DNA of 64,000 bases from Neodontobutis hainanensis. Its lineage: Eukaryota > Chordata > Actinopteri > Gobiiformes > Odontobutidae. This document shows positions 30,329 to 41,316 of this stretch, piece after piece. Location: contig JALDNG010001010.1 in NCBI GenBank assembly GCA_024349245.1, positions 1-64,000 on the forward strand, in the 5' to 3' direction. The position numbers and the translations under genes are program-made. The notes beneath the pieces are model-generated. The model saw only the letters and a list, made by a program, of their open reading frames with translations. It ran no database searches and was not told the DNA's origin. Positions within the stretch are counted from its first letter, which is position 1. Each line of letters begins with the position of its first letter.

Positions 30329-32085
30329 CTAGTTTAAGCTGTAAAATATTGGCGTTGTTGTTGCCAAATCAAAGATGAAGTCAGTCGGAGTCCGAGTCGT
30401 CCGAGTCCGGTTGGGGGTGGAAGTAGCGAGTAAAGCGACTGGGAAGGACGTCCCAGCAGAGGTCGATGGAGTAGGATCGTCTGTGCTTTCTTCGGGCTGG
30501 TCCGAACGTGGCCTCTTGGAGGAAGGCACCTCAGCGTCCTCTTCATCCAAGAACCGTTTGGTGGATCCGCTGGGGCCGAGGAGGAAGAAGGAGGAGTTGG
30601 AGGACGGAAAACATGTTCAAGCATGCTCTGGAGAGGGATGAACGCCGGAGGACTCTCTGCTGGTTGCTGAAGAACGGGAGCCAGGGGCCGACTCACCTGT
30701 TCTTCAGCTTCAGCAGGAGGGTCTCTCTGGCGCCAGCCATCCCAAAACTCCTCCGGAGGAAACTGCTGGTCATCTTCTTGCTCCTCTTCATCATCCTCTT
30801 GATTATCAGAAAGGCTCTCGTAACCAGAGTCTATTTCATCATAATCATCATCCCAATCTTCCTCCCAATCTTCCTCCTCTTCATCAGATGGTTCAGGTGA
30901 AGAGGAGGAGGTGGAAAAAGAAACAGACCCTTCTTCCTCCTCCTCTTCATGAGCTGGTTGGAGTGCCTCGTACTCACCTACTTCTTCCTCGTCCGAGGAG
31001 ATATAGATAGGATTGTCCGCAGAACCGGCAGGACCCAGACCTTCAATGGAGAATAAAATAATATAGTCTTTGTTTTATTAAAACATCAAAGACCAGAAAC
31101 ATACAAACTAATTAGCACAGGTTTAATATTTCATCAGCTGGTTGGAGTGCCTCGTACTCACCTACGCCTTCCTCGTCCGAGAAGATGTAAATAGGATTGT
31201 CCGCAGAACCGGCAGGACCCAGACCTTCAATGGAGAATAAAATAATATAGTCTTTGTTTTATTAAAACATCAAAGACCAGAAACATACAAACTAATTAGC
31301 ACAGGTTTAATACTTCAACTGTCATGTCTGTCTTATTATACTTCAACCATTTAAACTGTCTAAGTTACACTTTTATTAAAATGCAGCTGTTATATGTGAC
31401 TAACTTTATTTGGAAGTGGAAAGTGCAATTCAAAATAGACTGATTGTTGGATTATATTTTGTTTTCTCTTTCATTGTACAGTAGGCTGCAGTAGGCAACA
31501 ATGCCACAGTTGATCTATTTCTTTTAAAATAAATTGATTGAAATTGACTCTGTAACACAACATTTGCAGTTTTAGGTCTAACTTTCCTGTTGTTAGTGTT
31601 CAACACATACACAGGTATGCACCTGCCATCTACTGACAGTTAAACACGGACAAGTACTGTCTCCATGGAGATGAACATTTTTAATGGATTCCAATTTAGA
31701 ACGTTAACTCCGCGCCATTTTTATCCAAGAGTTTCACTGCAACATTTGTGAAATTTGAAACTAAAACTCAATAATTTACTGACATATTCTCTGGTGAAAT
31801 TAAAGTGTGCATTACTCACTACAGATTGAATCTACTTTTAGCGTTACTACATATTTAAATCGTCGAGTAAATGTCAGTTTATAACAAAACTATATTTTTC
31901 TTAAATTTTCCATTTTAGCTTTGGTAGCTACTTCCACACAAACGGTTATCATAATACACATCAAACACGTTATATGGACAGAAAATATTATAAATACTAT
32001 CCTAATGCAGTCTTATTTGATTAAACAGTTATCTTACCTTCAGAAAAGAAATCCAAGATGACCGGAGGTCAAAAGCATGTGCCAT
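30329..32085 (-). CDS. Spliced acidic nuclear-type protein, copy 2 (unrecognised)
   Basis: Exon 1 (32,085-32,038) again starts MAHAFD and ends at GTAAGA, but lacks one base in a GGG run compared with copy 1. Exon 2 (31,040 down to a donor at 30,697) is open through the SIM-like NPIYISSDEEE, the acidic repeats and EEFWDGWRQRDPPAEAEEQ. It also reads on past the donor to LQSMLEHVFRPPTPPSSSSA. A one-base loss near 30,575 then shifts the frame away from the KRPRSD-containing tail. Upstream of exon 2 a 184-bp tandem copy carries a second acceptor and exon start. The gene is transcribed toward the element A tail, away from the retrovirus. Confidence 0.6.
30952..31319 (-). repeat. 184-bp tandem duplication of an exon start (copy 2 only)
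   Basis: 30,952-31,135 and 31,136-31,319 are nearly identical and each contains the intron 1 acceptor plus about 30 codons of exon 2 (acceptors at 31,040 and 31,224). Copy 1 has one unit. In the outer unit the SIM-like segment reads PIYIFSDEE. Confidence 0.8.
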
Positions 32086-32269
32086 TTCTCAGGATATGGC
32101 AAACCTTAAACATATGATAATACCAAAATATTAAAATATGTTTATTTTTGCCAAGAGATTATACTGTGGTATGCAGCGTTCGGTTTTCTGGGAAAAGTCA
32201 ATCTGAAACTCAGTTCAGCAACGCACTGGACAAGCCAAGTGAGAAGTGAAAAATTCTAACTGGAGCCGT

Positions 32270-32278
32270 CTTATATAG
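32270..32278 (-). promoter_or_regulatory. TATA box of the acidic-protein gene, copy 2
   Basis: The minus strand reads CTATATAAG, as in copy 1, about 185 bp upstream of the ATG. Confidence 0.55.
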
Positions 32279-32884
32279 CCCCACCGGACCTTCTGTTTCC
32301 ATGGCACTGACGCACGTACGTCAAGCTAGCTTAGGCTAAAAGCATCAATAATCGATTTATACCAGTTTAGTGCTTTAAAGACTCAGCTGCGTAGCTTAGG
32401 ACTCTTGTCTTCTTGGGTCTCTAGGACCTGGAGAGCTTTTAAAGGTAAAATTTCTTTAAACTGTCTTAAATGACGGCTAGAGTTATAATGCAGTCATGTA
32501 GATGCACGTTTTGGCAGACCTTAGCATGAACAGACAAGTGTTATCAAAGATAATAATAAGGTTAGCAAACGCTTTATGCACGTCACTGCCTTGAAGATAA
32601 ATCATTCATTTAGATCAATTTAAATGTAAAAATCCGTCTAAATAGCGTGTTCATCTAATGCTTTGTGAAAGCATATTGTGTAAAATAGGCTACTCTTTAC
32701 TTTCCAGAGCCACTTTGTTTTAATGGCCTGCATACAGGAGTGGGGCAGGGCTGTTCAAAACGGCTGGTCTTGAGGCATGTTCCATATTTGCTGTTGTTTG
32801 ACCTGGAAAATCTGCCATCAGGTAAAAGTTTTACCTTCATACAATAACTTTTAATAATGTTAGCATTGTGCTGTTTGTGTACTC

Positions 32885-33019
32885 TAGTCCTGGACTTGGA
32901 CTTGGACTTGCTTTTTTATGGCTCTGACTCAAACTTGGACTCGTTTATTCTCAGACACAAGGACTAGAGACTTGACTTGGACTTGGACTTGGACTCAAAC
33001 ACTGAGGACTTGAAAGTGA
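32885..33019 (+). repeat. GACTTGGACT-type repeat interrupted by the retrovirus
   Basis: It is the same family as 5,755-5,990 but shorter, having lost the middle part. It is broken after GAAAGTGA, and the remaining ...GTGACTTGGACTCG resumes at 39,161. Confidence 0.7.
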
Positions 33020-33417
33020 TGTAATGGGAAAATGATATTTTCCTCTTTCACATGCTCTGTGCTGTCTTTGACTGCAGCAGAATGATATGTGCACCACCTG
33101 TGCTACTGTTTTCAAACTAATACAATTGTCTTATACAGAGACAAATGCTGATTCATGTTAGACGGCTCACTCTCTGAGAGCCAGTGTTTCATTTTTCTTA
33201 TCTGCTGTGATTTCAGTATAAATTCTAAGCCTGCCTAGTTAACATTGGGACTGTTCATGCAACCCTGTACACAGACAGATTTGTATGCTCATTCCTCCTT
33301 TTGCAAAAGATGTCTCTGAATTCTTTTTTTCCTTTTTCCTTAAATAAATCACAAAAATACATCTGTTGTTTTCTCTCAAACTTATTCCACAATAATATAT
33401 TTATTTTTTCAACCACA
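33020..33417 (+). repeat. Retroviral 5' LTR
   Basis: It begins TGTAATGGGAAAATG and ends TTCAACCACA. The same 398 bp recur at the other end. An AATAAA occurs near 33,345 and a weak TATA-like AGTATAAATTC near 33,216. Confidence 0.95.
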
Positions 33418-33422
33418 ATTCT

Positions 33423-33440
33423 TGGTGTCAGAAGTGGTAT
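33423..33440 (+). other. Retroviral primer-binding site (tRNA-Leu)
   Basis: TGGTGTCAGAAGTGGTAT starts 5 bases after the LTR. It complements the 3' end of vertebrate tRNA-Leu (CCA plus acceptor stem), with a mismatch near its end. Confidence 0.8.
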
Positions 33441-33985
33441 CGAAGATTGACGGCTGGACCCGGCTGAAGGACAAGGGTGTCATCAACCAGACCGCTCCAA
33501 GAGGTCTCCTCTTCCCCACATTTTCTTCTGGGGGAGGATTGTCCGATGCCGACCCTCCAATCGTCATCTCTCGATCCAACGTACTCAAATAACCTCCAAA
33601 CGGTAAAATTATTACAAATTTATTAAATTAAGAGAAAACATTTTGTAACAGTGTCTAAAGGTGATTTTTGACTGTAACAAAGCCTAGACCAGGAATGGTC
33701 TATTATTATTACCATAAGTCAGGATTGACTGAGCAGGATTGCCATAAAAGAGTAATAATAATTTCTGAAAGGGTTTTTTAGTTGTTTTTAGTTTTTGTTA
33801 GTCTTGTGTTGTTGTTTTGTGTTGGTTTTTGTTAGTTTTTGTGTTGGTTTTAGTAGTTCTAAAGTTTCTCTATAATCTGTCTGAACCATAAATACTGACG
33901 AGTATTTAATCAATCTGAAATATGGGATCCAATACAAGTAAAAACAGTCCTCACATGGACATCTGAGGCTGACTCTGCATTTACT
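33441..33985 (+). other. Retroviral leader and deletion junction
   Basis: A short leader and a T/G-rich stretch (33,780-33,860, GTTTTTGTTAG repeats) connect the primer site directly to the RT connection domain. No gag, protease or RT palm/fingers are found, so about 3 kb of typical content is missing. Confidence 0.6.
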
Positions 33986-33988
33986 CAT

Positions 33989-34890
33989 TTGAAACTGCTA
34001 CTACAGACAGCCCCTGCATTGGCATTGCCAAACCCTGACAAGCCTTTCTTCCAATTTGTTGACGAACGTGATGGTTGTATGAATTCTGTTCTCGCCCAAA
34101 AACAGGGACAGCTGCTGAAGCCTGTGGGTTACTTCTCGACACACCTTGATCCTGTTGCTAGAGGCCACCCACCATGTCTCTGTGCTTTAGCAGCCTGTGA
34201 AGCAGGCCCTCTCGTCCCTATGTAGGCTACAGTCATCTCACTTTTTTTGCTCCACATGCTGTCTCCAACATTCTGACTGAACAAAAGACCGCTCACTTGA
34301 CCCCTGCTCGTCAGCTACGTTACAACTGCTCTCCTTCTGAACCTACCAAATGTTGAGGTTAAACGTTGTAATACTCTCAACCCTGCTACACTCCTGCCTC
34401 TCTCAGAGGAGGGAGAACCTCACTGTTGTCTCTCTGAACTTGACCTTATCTGTCTGCCAAGACTTGATTTGACTGACACTCCTCTTTCTAATCCTGAACT
34501 CATTTTTATGTAGATGGTTCAGCTTCCAAGGACCCAACCACTGGTTCTGCACACGTTGGATATGCAGTTGTGGACGATCATGCAACAGTGACGCTCATCT
34601 CCTCTCAGTCCTCGGTTATCAGCGCAAGCAGCAGAACTAATTGCCCTGACCAAAGCCTGTCAATTGGCATCTGGTAAAACAGTTAACATTTACACAGACA
34701 GTCAATATGCATTTGGTGTTCTACACAACCACGCAGCACTTTGGCGCCACAGAAAATTCCTCAAATCTGATGGCAAACCCATTTCACACAAAGATTTGAT
34801 TTCTGATCTTTTAGATGCAGTGCTACTCCCATCCGCCGTGGCAGTAAGTGTTCTGCACATAGCTCTGCCAAAGACACAGTCTCTCTAGGT
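33989..34890 (+). pseudogene. Retroviral pol: RT connection and RNase H
   Basis: The first open stretch has the gammaretroviral-type connection pattern (APALALPNPDKPF, then FVDERDG and PVGYFSTHLDPVARG). After a gap with stops, RNase H motifs appear: a VDGSASKD-like first acidic site near 34,510 and NIYTDSQYAFGVLHNH near 34,690 with the YTDS catalytic Asp. Stops and shifts occur at about 34,225, 34,500 and 34,660. This is a defective relic. Confidence 0.8.
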
Positions 34891-34891
34891 A

Positions 34892-36155
34892 ATGCACGAG
34901 CAGACGCAGCTGCAAAAGCAGCGTCACTCACACCCTACGTTGTTACATTACTCTCCCAGACAACGGATCAAACTTGTACCCACTCTGACATTGTTTCACT
35001 CTCTGATTTGGCTCGCATCTCCACTCCAGCAGACAAAGCTGCTTGGAAAAAGAAAAACTGTACAAACACAAATAGTGTTTGGATGGGCCCTAATGGCAAT
35101 CCATGTCTTCCTCAAGCCCTCTTCCTGCCTTTTGCAAAAATGTTACATGGCGTTGACCATGTATCAAAAGAGGGAATGAGAAAAGACCTTCAAAGACATT
35201 GGTTTACTGTGGGTTTAACAAATTTGCTGAAGATTTTTGCTCAAAATGCTTCATCTGCTTAACCAACAATTCTAAAGGTAACTCCTACAACAAAACAGAC
35301 GTTGGTCACAAACCCACCTCCAGGCCTTTTGTCCACATTCAAATGGACTTCATTGAGTTAACACCCTGCGAAGGTAATAAATAGTCTTGTAATAGTTGAC
35401 ATGTTTTCAAAGTGGGTAGAAGCATTCCCAACAAAACACTGCACTGCTGACTCAGTAGCAAAAATCCAAAATAATTCCTCGCTGGGGACTTCGAACCTAA
35501 TTACGAGTGATAACGGTACTCATTTTGTAAATTACATTCTGAAAACACTGAGTGAACACCTAAAATTTGACCTGAAAACTCATTGCTCCTACCATCCAGC
35601 TTCTGGAGGAGCTGTAGAAAGAGAAAATGGCACTCTGAAACGCAAATTGGCAAAAATATCTGAATTAACAGGTAAAACCTGGGTAAAATGTCTGAATATT
35701 GCTTTGATGTACCTGAGGATGAGAGTGCGCACGTGAAATAACCTTTCTCCCTTTGAGATAGTGTTTGGACAACCTCCTGGAATTGGGTTTGGACCCCATC
35801 TAAACCTGCAGCACTGGCCGATAGTACTCTGCCAGACCCAATGATATCCTATTGTATTTCACTCTCTAATATTCTCTCTGATATTAGATCTCAGGGGCTT
35901 GATTCCCTGCCCAAACCAGCCACCCACCAGTTCCACAAACTCCAGCCTGCCGACTACATCCTGGTGAGAAACCTGAGGAAGCGCAGCTGGAGAGACAAAC
36001 CCTGGTGTGGACCCTATCAGATCCTGCTCACAACCCACACGGCTGTGAAGGTCACAGAAAGAGCCCCTTGGATCCATGCACAACACTGCAAGAAGATTCC
36101 TCCACCTGACCAGCTCGTCAACTGCTCCCCCACTGTCAAAGAGGGGACCCAGTGA
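34892..36155 (+). pseudogene. Retroviral integrase
   Basis: The N-terminal zinc region (HGVDHVSKEG, later CSKCFIC) is in shifted frames. The catalytic core has Asp in IQMDFIEL, Asp in ITSDNGTHF and Glu in AVERENGTLKRK. The C-terminal domain (35,841-36,155) has the WCGPYQILL block of the GPY/F type found in gamma- and epsilon-like retroviruses. Breaks lie near 35,260, 35,384, 35,490 and 35,736. Confidence 0.85.
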
Positions 36156-36496
36156 ATGATCACAAAGTAAGAGGCTTGTCCCGAGAACAAGCTCCTACGT
36201 GGGAAATCTGAGGTGAGACCTTAGCTCTACCTCCATCGTTGACTACATGGGAAGACTGAGGTGAGATTTTGGCTCACCTCCTCCGCTGAAACTGCTCTGG
36301 TGAATGCAGTTCAACGTTGAGACCAGTACCGAGAGCTGGTCCCACCTACAATCAAGTTTATGAAAGACTCTGTACCACCTGAAGAAATAGAGCTGACCGT
36401 TTTCAGCAAATTCAACAGCGTAACTATAACATGTGACACACACTCATCTGTCCCACAGTTCCTCACATCACTGATAACCAGTTTTATACTGACAAA

Positions 36497-36498
36497 TA

Positions 36499-36570
<72 letters not shown>
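36497..36570 (+). repeat. (TA)n microsatellite inside the retrovirus
   Basis: An almost pure TA tract interrupted once by TGTGTA. It lies between integrase and envelope. Confidence 0.9.
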
Positions 36571-36572
<2 letters not shown>

Positions 36573-36738
36573 GTTCTTTATTGCATTTAAAATTGCTCTA
36601 ATGATTAATTTTTGAAGATTTATTAAACAATCATTACATACTCATACATGTAAATGTTATGATAACTGCTTAATTTTATTTTATTTGTTACTATCATTTA
36701 ATTATCGCTGATATTGAACAGATCTTTGAACATTAAAA

Positions 36739-38272
36739 ATGGACGGACATCATCCTTGGCATCCGTTTAGACTCCCAGGCTTGTGTGGTCTAAGGGGAAC
36801 CACGTGCTTTTGTTACTTTTATCTTCACTTATTGTAATATCTACTCTGGCTATTAACAGACCACACTTCCCATTCTACTACTAACACAACTCTGCCAAGT
36901 CTGACCACGCCTCTGACAAACCCCACCGTGTTCGGCGCTCAGTCTATTACAATGTCACAATCACACCTAACTCCTGGATAATGGCCCTGCAGTTGGAAGC
37001 GAGAAAATACACCAATACTTCCTGCTATGTTTGCGCACGCATACCACATGCTCGAGGACATTCTGTTCCAATGCAACCGTTTCCTGCTAACCTTACTGAA
37101 ACTGTATCTGTCCTGTTAGCTTTTAGCATTACATCCTCATTGCAAAATGACAAATTAATTTTGAAAACTGATACTACACTTCTCAACCACACCTGGATAA
37201 ATTTTAATCATACCGCCGTTAGATGGTACAATGTTACTGCTTTACCAATACGCACGGACACTAAAAAAGCCTTGTATACTCCAATAATGCTTTGTCTGGC
37301 CCATATCTCATTCACTGTCTCTGTTTGTTTTGAGCTAGCTTGCTCTAGCAACCGTACATTTGTAGGAGCCACCCAACACTGTAATTTTACTTCGCCTGTT
37401 GCTTGTGGCCTCCCTGCCACTGTGCCTTGCACCAATAAGTGGGGTGCACCTTTTCTTGGAAGACTTAATACCTCTCTTCCCTGTAACCCCGGCTGTTTTT
37501 CATGTCCGTCTTTATTGATGGACTTCCAGTGAGGACGGTTATGGACAGCTTGTCCATTATGTGTGGCAATGTGGTCCCAAGGTATATCAGGTCCTTCCCA
37601 GGGTGGTGCGGCACCTGTCATATGGCCAAACTTAAGCCTGGTGTGGTACTTACTGATACATTGCATTCTTATCACACTGATTATTCACATCGTTACTTCC
37701 TGGCTCTCATCACCGCTCCAAGCGAAACACACGCACTAGAATAGCCCCAAACCTAAAATTATTTGGGGCTTTGTTCCTGGTGGGGAACAGTTAATAACGC
37801 CCATGCCATTGATAAACTTGCTTTAGACCTTGAGAATTTGACTAGTCTCACCACGCAAGGTTTTGAACAAACTACCAAATTACTGAAAATATTAGGAAAT
37901 ACTGAACTACAGGACCGCATGGGCCTTGACTATCTTTTAGCTGCCTCAGGAGGTCTTTGCCACGTCATTGGCCAAGAGTGCTGTACCTGGGCCCCTGAGG
38001 ATCTTGACAATCTGACACATATCATCTCACATATGAATGACCTTTTAATTCGCCAACGAGCCTCTGATACCCTCACTCCAGACGGGTGGTCTTGGTTCAT
38101 GGGCGGTGTTTGGAAAACATGGTTAACTAAACTCGCAGGCCTACTTTTAGTGGCTATTATCCTTCTTTTCCTTGTCTCCTGCTGCATTATCCCGCTCATC
38201 CGAAGATTAGTGACTTCTCTTTTTAACCTGCAACTGGCTAAACTCTATGTTGAATTGCCTCAACATGACTAA
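36739..38272 (+). pseudogene. Retroviral envelope (SU and TM), frame-broken
   Basis: The SU part has a readable stretch at 36,981-37,532 with a CYVC (CxxC) motif and about seven N-glycosylation sequons. Further pieces are at 37,502-37,744. The TM part is open from 37,763 to 38,272. It has a heptad-like region, a CX6CC disulphide motif typical of gamma-type envelopes and a membrane anchor (LLLVAIILLFLVSCCIIPLI). The fusion-peptide region is not in frame with SU. At least two breaks (about 37,530 and 37,744) separate SU from TM, and the leader region is also disrupted. Envelopes mediate entry; this copy is defective as read. Confidence 0.85.
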
Positions 38273-38279
38273 GACCACA

Positions 38280-38745
38280 ACTCAGACACCTCTGCTCTTG
38301 ATTGTGACATATAGTCACCAAAGCAATCACAGCTTTTGAACCTGATAATTTTAATTTTTGTTATTTTAGACACGCTAAGGCTAAAATTGTGGACTTACAT
38401 GTGGTGTTTTTAAATTTTTTACTAATGCTTTCTTTGAGGTAAAGTGTTAATTGACTTGAAGGTTTTTAAGTTTTACAAAGTGATTAGTTTTGTGAATATT
38501 TTTCATCTAATGCTTATGTTTAACCTTAGTGAGTTACGCCGCCTGTGAGGGAGTAGCTGTGGTCTTCTTTTCCCAGCGTTAGGTCAGCTACTGATAGTAT
38601 GAAATGTTTCTGCTTGATTTAGTCAGCCCTCGGCTGGGTTTTTTGGCACCACAACAGTAGTACAACTCACAAAGCTAAGGTTAATTTGATTTATGTTTTG
38701 TAACCTCATTGACTTTTGATTGATTTTGGTTAATCAATTGTGTTT
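38280..38745 (+). other. Retroviral 3' untranslated region
   Basis: No ORF. A block containing CCCAGCGTTAGGTCA and GCTGGGTTTT (about 38,570-38,645) recurs near 54,695-54,765 before the other retroviral LTR, so the two elements are related. Confidence 0.6.
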
Positions 38746-38748
38746 GAT

Positions 38749-38762
38749 CAAAAGGAGGGAAT
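38749..38762 (+). other. Polypurine tract
   Basis: AAAAGGAGGGAAT lies directly before the 3' LTR and would prime plus-strand DNA synthesis. Confidence 0.85.
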
Positions 38763-39160
38763 TGTAATGGGAAAATGATATTTTCCTCTTTCACATGCTC
38801 TGTGCTGTCCTTGACCGCAGCAGAATGATATGTGCACCACCTGTGCTACTGTTTTCAAACTGATACAATTGTCTTATACAGAGACAAATGCTGATTCACG
38901 TTAGACGGCTCACTCTCTGAGAGCCAGTGTTTCATTTTTCTTATCTGCTGTGATTTCAGTATAAATTCTAAGCCTGCCTAGTTAACATTGGGACTGTTCA
39001 TGCAACCCTGTACACAGACAGATTTGTATGCTCATTCCTCCTTTTGCAAAAGATGTCTCTGAATTCTTTTTTTCCTTTTTCCTTAAATAAATCACCAAAA
39101 TAGATCTGTTGTTTTCTCTCAAACTTATTCCACAATAATATATTTATTTTTTCAACCACA
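38763..39160 (+). repeat. Retroviral 3' LTR
   Basis: It is 398 bp long, with the same ends as the 5' LTR and six substitutions by eye. GTGA follows immediately. Confidence 0.95.
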
Positions 39161-39164
39161 GTGA

Positions 39165-40080
39165 CTTGGACTCGCAAACTGGAGACTCGACTACAACACT
39201 GGGACATGCTGTTAATGTGAGCAGGAGAGTCTGTGGTGCTCCCATTGGCTGTAAGTTGTACTTGTTCCTGCAACAAGACAATGTGCATATTTTATTACAT
39301 AAGGGAGACTTGAAAATATTTGGCAGACTTATTCTATGTGTTTTATTTCACTACCTTTAAAGGGTCTTGGCAAAACATCTCACACGGCGTTGCCACAGGA
39401 CAGTGGTCAGGTGAAGTCAAGGTAAGTACCTATCAGAGAAATATTCAGCTGTTCGTCCAGTGGTTCACAAAGTAACTTGTTAGCAGCAAGCTAAAGTCTA
39501 ATTTTACAAGGCGTTTCAATGAAGCCCCAAACAAGTGTCTTTAGTCACTAATATGAGTTTATTAAGTGAGCTTTGATTAAGAGCCGCTGTTGGAAAATCT
39601 AATGGAGTGGTGAAAAGAAAAGCATCACTGTATGAATATAAAAAATAAACCTGAAGCAAGTGCTGAAAAACTATTTTATTTGAATATAAGTTCTATGTTT
39701 TGTTAAAAACACGTCATTTTAAAGCCAAGCTGTAATGTTGAGTGAAAAATCTACTGATGTCTCAAAGAGAGTGAGTTTGTATATTGTGACAAAACTGTAA
39801 CATTTATGAGCTAATACTAATTCCATATGATTAGGTTTTATTTCTTATTGTGTTCTAAAGATTTGTTATGAGAACATTTAAAACAGCATATATTTTATTC
39901 ATATATTTTTTTATGTAAATCCAACAGACTTTTTTTTAGTAAAGGAAAAGTTGGGTACAATAATAGGCATTTGAAGATACAGGTGTGAATTTCAATAAAT
40001 AAATAAAAACCTTTGTGTTTTTGAATAGGTCAGGTGTAAAATTAAGATAAGTTGTGTTTAGCTCATTTTAATTTTCAGAT
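39165..40080. other. Non-coding stretch, counterpart of 5,955-6,880
   Basis: It continues the interrupted module without a recognisable gene. Confidence 0.4.
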
Positions 40081-40175
40081 TTAGTACATAAGCCTTTGAC
40101 ACGTTGTGGCAGGTGGGGAGAATGCAGTCGGTGAGAGCTCTACGTTGGTGAGAGTAGAAATTGTGAGACGAGAAC

Positions 40176-40795
40176 ATGAGCGCCAAGCCGTTGTTCCGCC
40201 TGCTGCAGACTCTGACTCCAGGGGAGAACATTTACTTTCTGACAAGTAAGTCTTAGTTATATTGAGTCTATGCTTGTCATTTGAAATGTGCTATATAAAT
40301 AAACTGTATTATTCTTGTTATTGTTATGAAATAAGGGAGAGTGAGGATAGCAGCCAGAGTGAAGGTGCCAGTGGAGCTGAGGGTTTTTCCGGCCGTGCTG
40401 CTGTTTCAGTTTCTAACACAGGAGGACGGAGAGGAGAGGAGTCAGGTTTGGGAGAAGAGAAATGTGGGTGAGAGGCGGAGGCCCAGGAGAGGCCGAGGAA
40501 GAGATTATAGCTACGGGCCAATCACTGAAGATGAGGACTGGAAGTTCATCAGGAGTGGATAAAGCCTTTTGATGAACTCACTGGCACACACAATTTTTGG
40601 AACCTTGTTACAATTAAAGACTAACCGTTATGCTGATCGGGTTTTATCCTCAAAACAGCTGAAGCCACAGTCCAGGTTTTATAAGCGGTACATTGTATGT
40701 GTATCTGAAATGAAGGCTTTCCTGGCTTTGCATCTGTCTATGGGGCTTGTCGAGAAGCCCGAGACTGAAGATTATTGCACACAACAATGATTGTG
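40176..40795 (+). pseudogene. piggyBac-like transposase remnant, copy 2
   Basis: The first exon (40,176-40,245, donor GTAAGT) and second exon (from 40,336, GFSGRAAVSVSNTGGRRG) match copy 1. The piggyBac core part is more readable here: an open stretch at 40,569-40,790 contains LKTNRYADRVL, EMKAFLALHLSMGLVEKPE and EDY. The frame is broken between the second exon and the core, and the catalytic Asp region is missing. Confidence 0.65.
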
Positions 40796-41316
40796 TTTGT
40801 GCCCCTGGGCCAATGAAGGACTCAGAGCTGGAGCCTGGCCCGAGGTAAGACCTCCAGCACCAGGCTGCACCGCCTCTGCTACTCTCCCCAGCCTCTGGCC
40901 TCTCAGTCCGGGCTACACGGGCCCGGTACAGCCCCTGGTTCTCCTTAAAAAAAAACATTACATTTTCTTCACATGTAACTCCTTCTAGGAACGAGGAGGT
41001 CAAGCCGTAACCTGGCCCTGGGCTCAACACTGTGGGTTTTTATTTTATTTTAGCCAAAAAAGCTTGAATCAAGCACTGACTTTTACTCCATCCAAGAGGG
41101 TCAATAGACGGTCAAAAGCTGTGCAACAACGCACCATCAGTAGTCCTTTTAACAAACCTGTTGACTCTTTTTAGCCAAACTAACCTCGTTTGCCTCTTAA
41201 CATTTGTTCTAGTGAAAAGACTGGACAAAACTAATGTGTGAAGAGAAAAGAGGCAAAACGCTGGTTCCGTGGTTTCTCTTTCTCAAAGCTTTATTTTTGG
41301 GATAACACAGTTTATA

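Larger units (their letters stand above)
26932..30350 (+). mobile_element. Gmr1-like retroelement A, copy 2
   Basis: It has the same structure as 1-3,400: primer-site-like start, integrase (about 27,396-28,560), RT (about 28,680-29,455), hairpin, then an LTR-like tail. It keeps the 34 bp around the second integrase Asp that copy 1 lost. It still carries frameshifts and lacks gag, protease and RNase H. Confidence 0.7.
33016..39164 (+). mobile_element. Endogenous retrovirus (gamma/epsilon-like), internally deleted
   Basis: The provirus spans 33,020-39,160 with GTGA target duplications at 33,016-33,019 and 39,161-39,164. Copy 1 shows the empty site (GAAAGTGACTTGG near 5,950). LTRs are 398 bp each and differ at six positions by my count. 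Gag, protease and most of RT are missing. The RT connection/RNase H, integrase and envelope regions remain with multiple frame breaks. The low LTR divergence points to a fairly recent insertion, later than the duplication if the two copies are real paralogues. Confidence 0.95.

Noticed and set aside
36360..36590. ORF ending in YIYIYIY repeats
   Set aside because: It is translation of the TA microsatellite inside the provirus.
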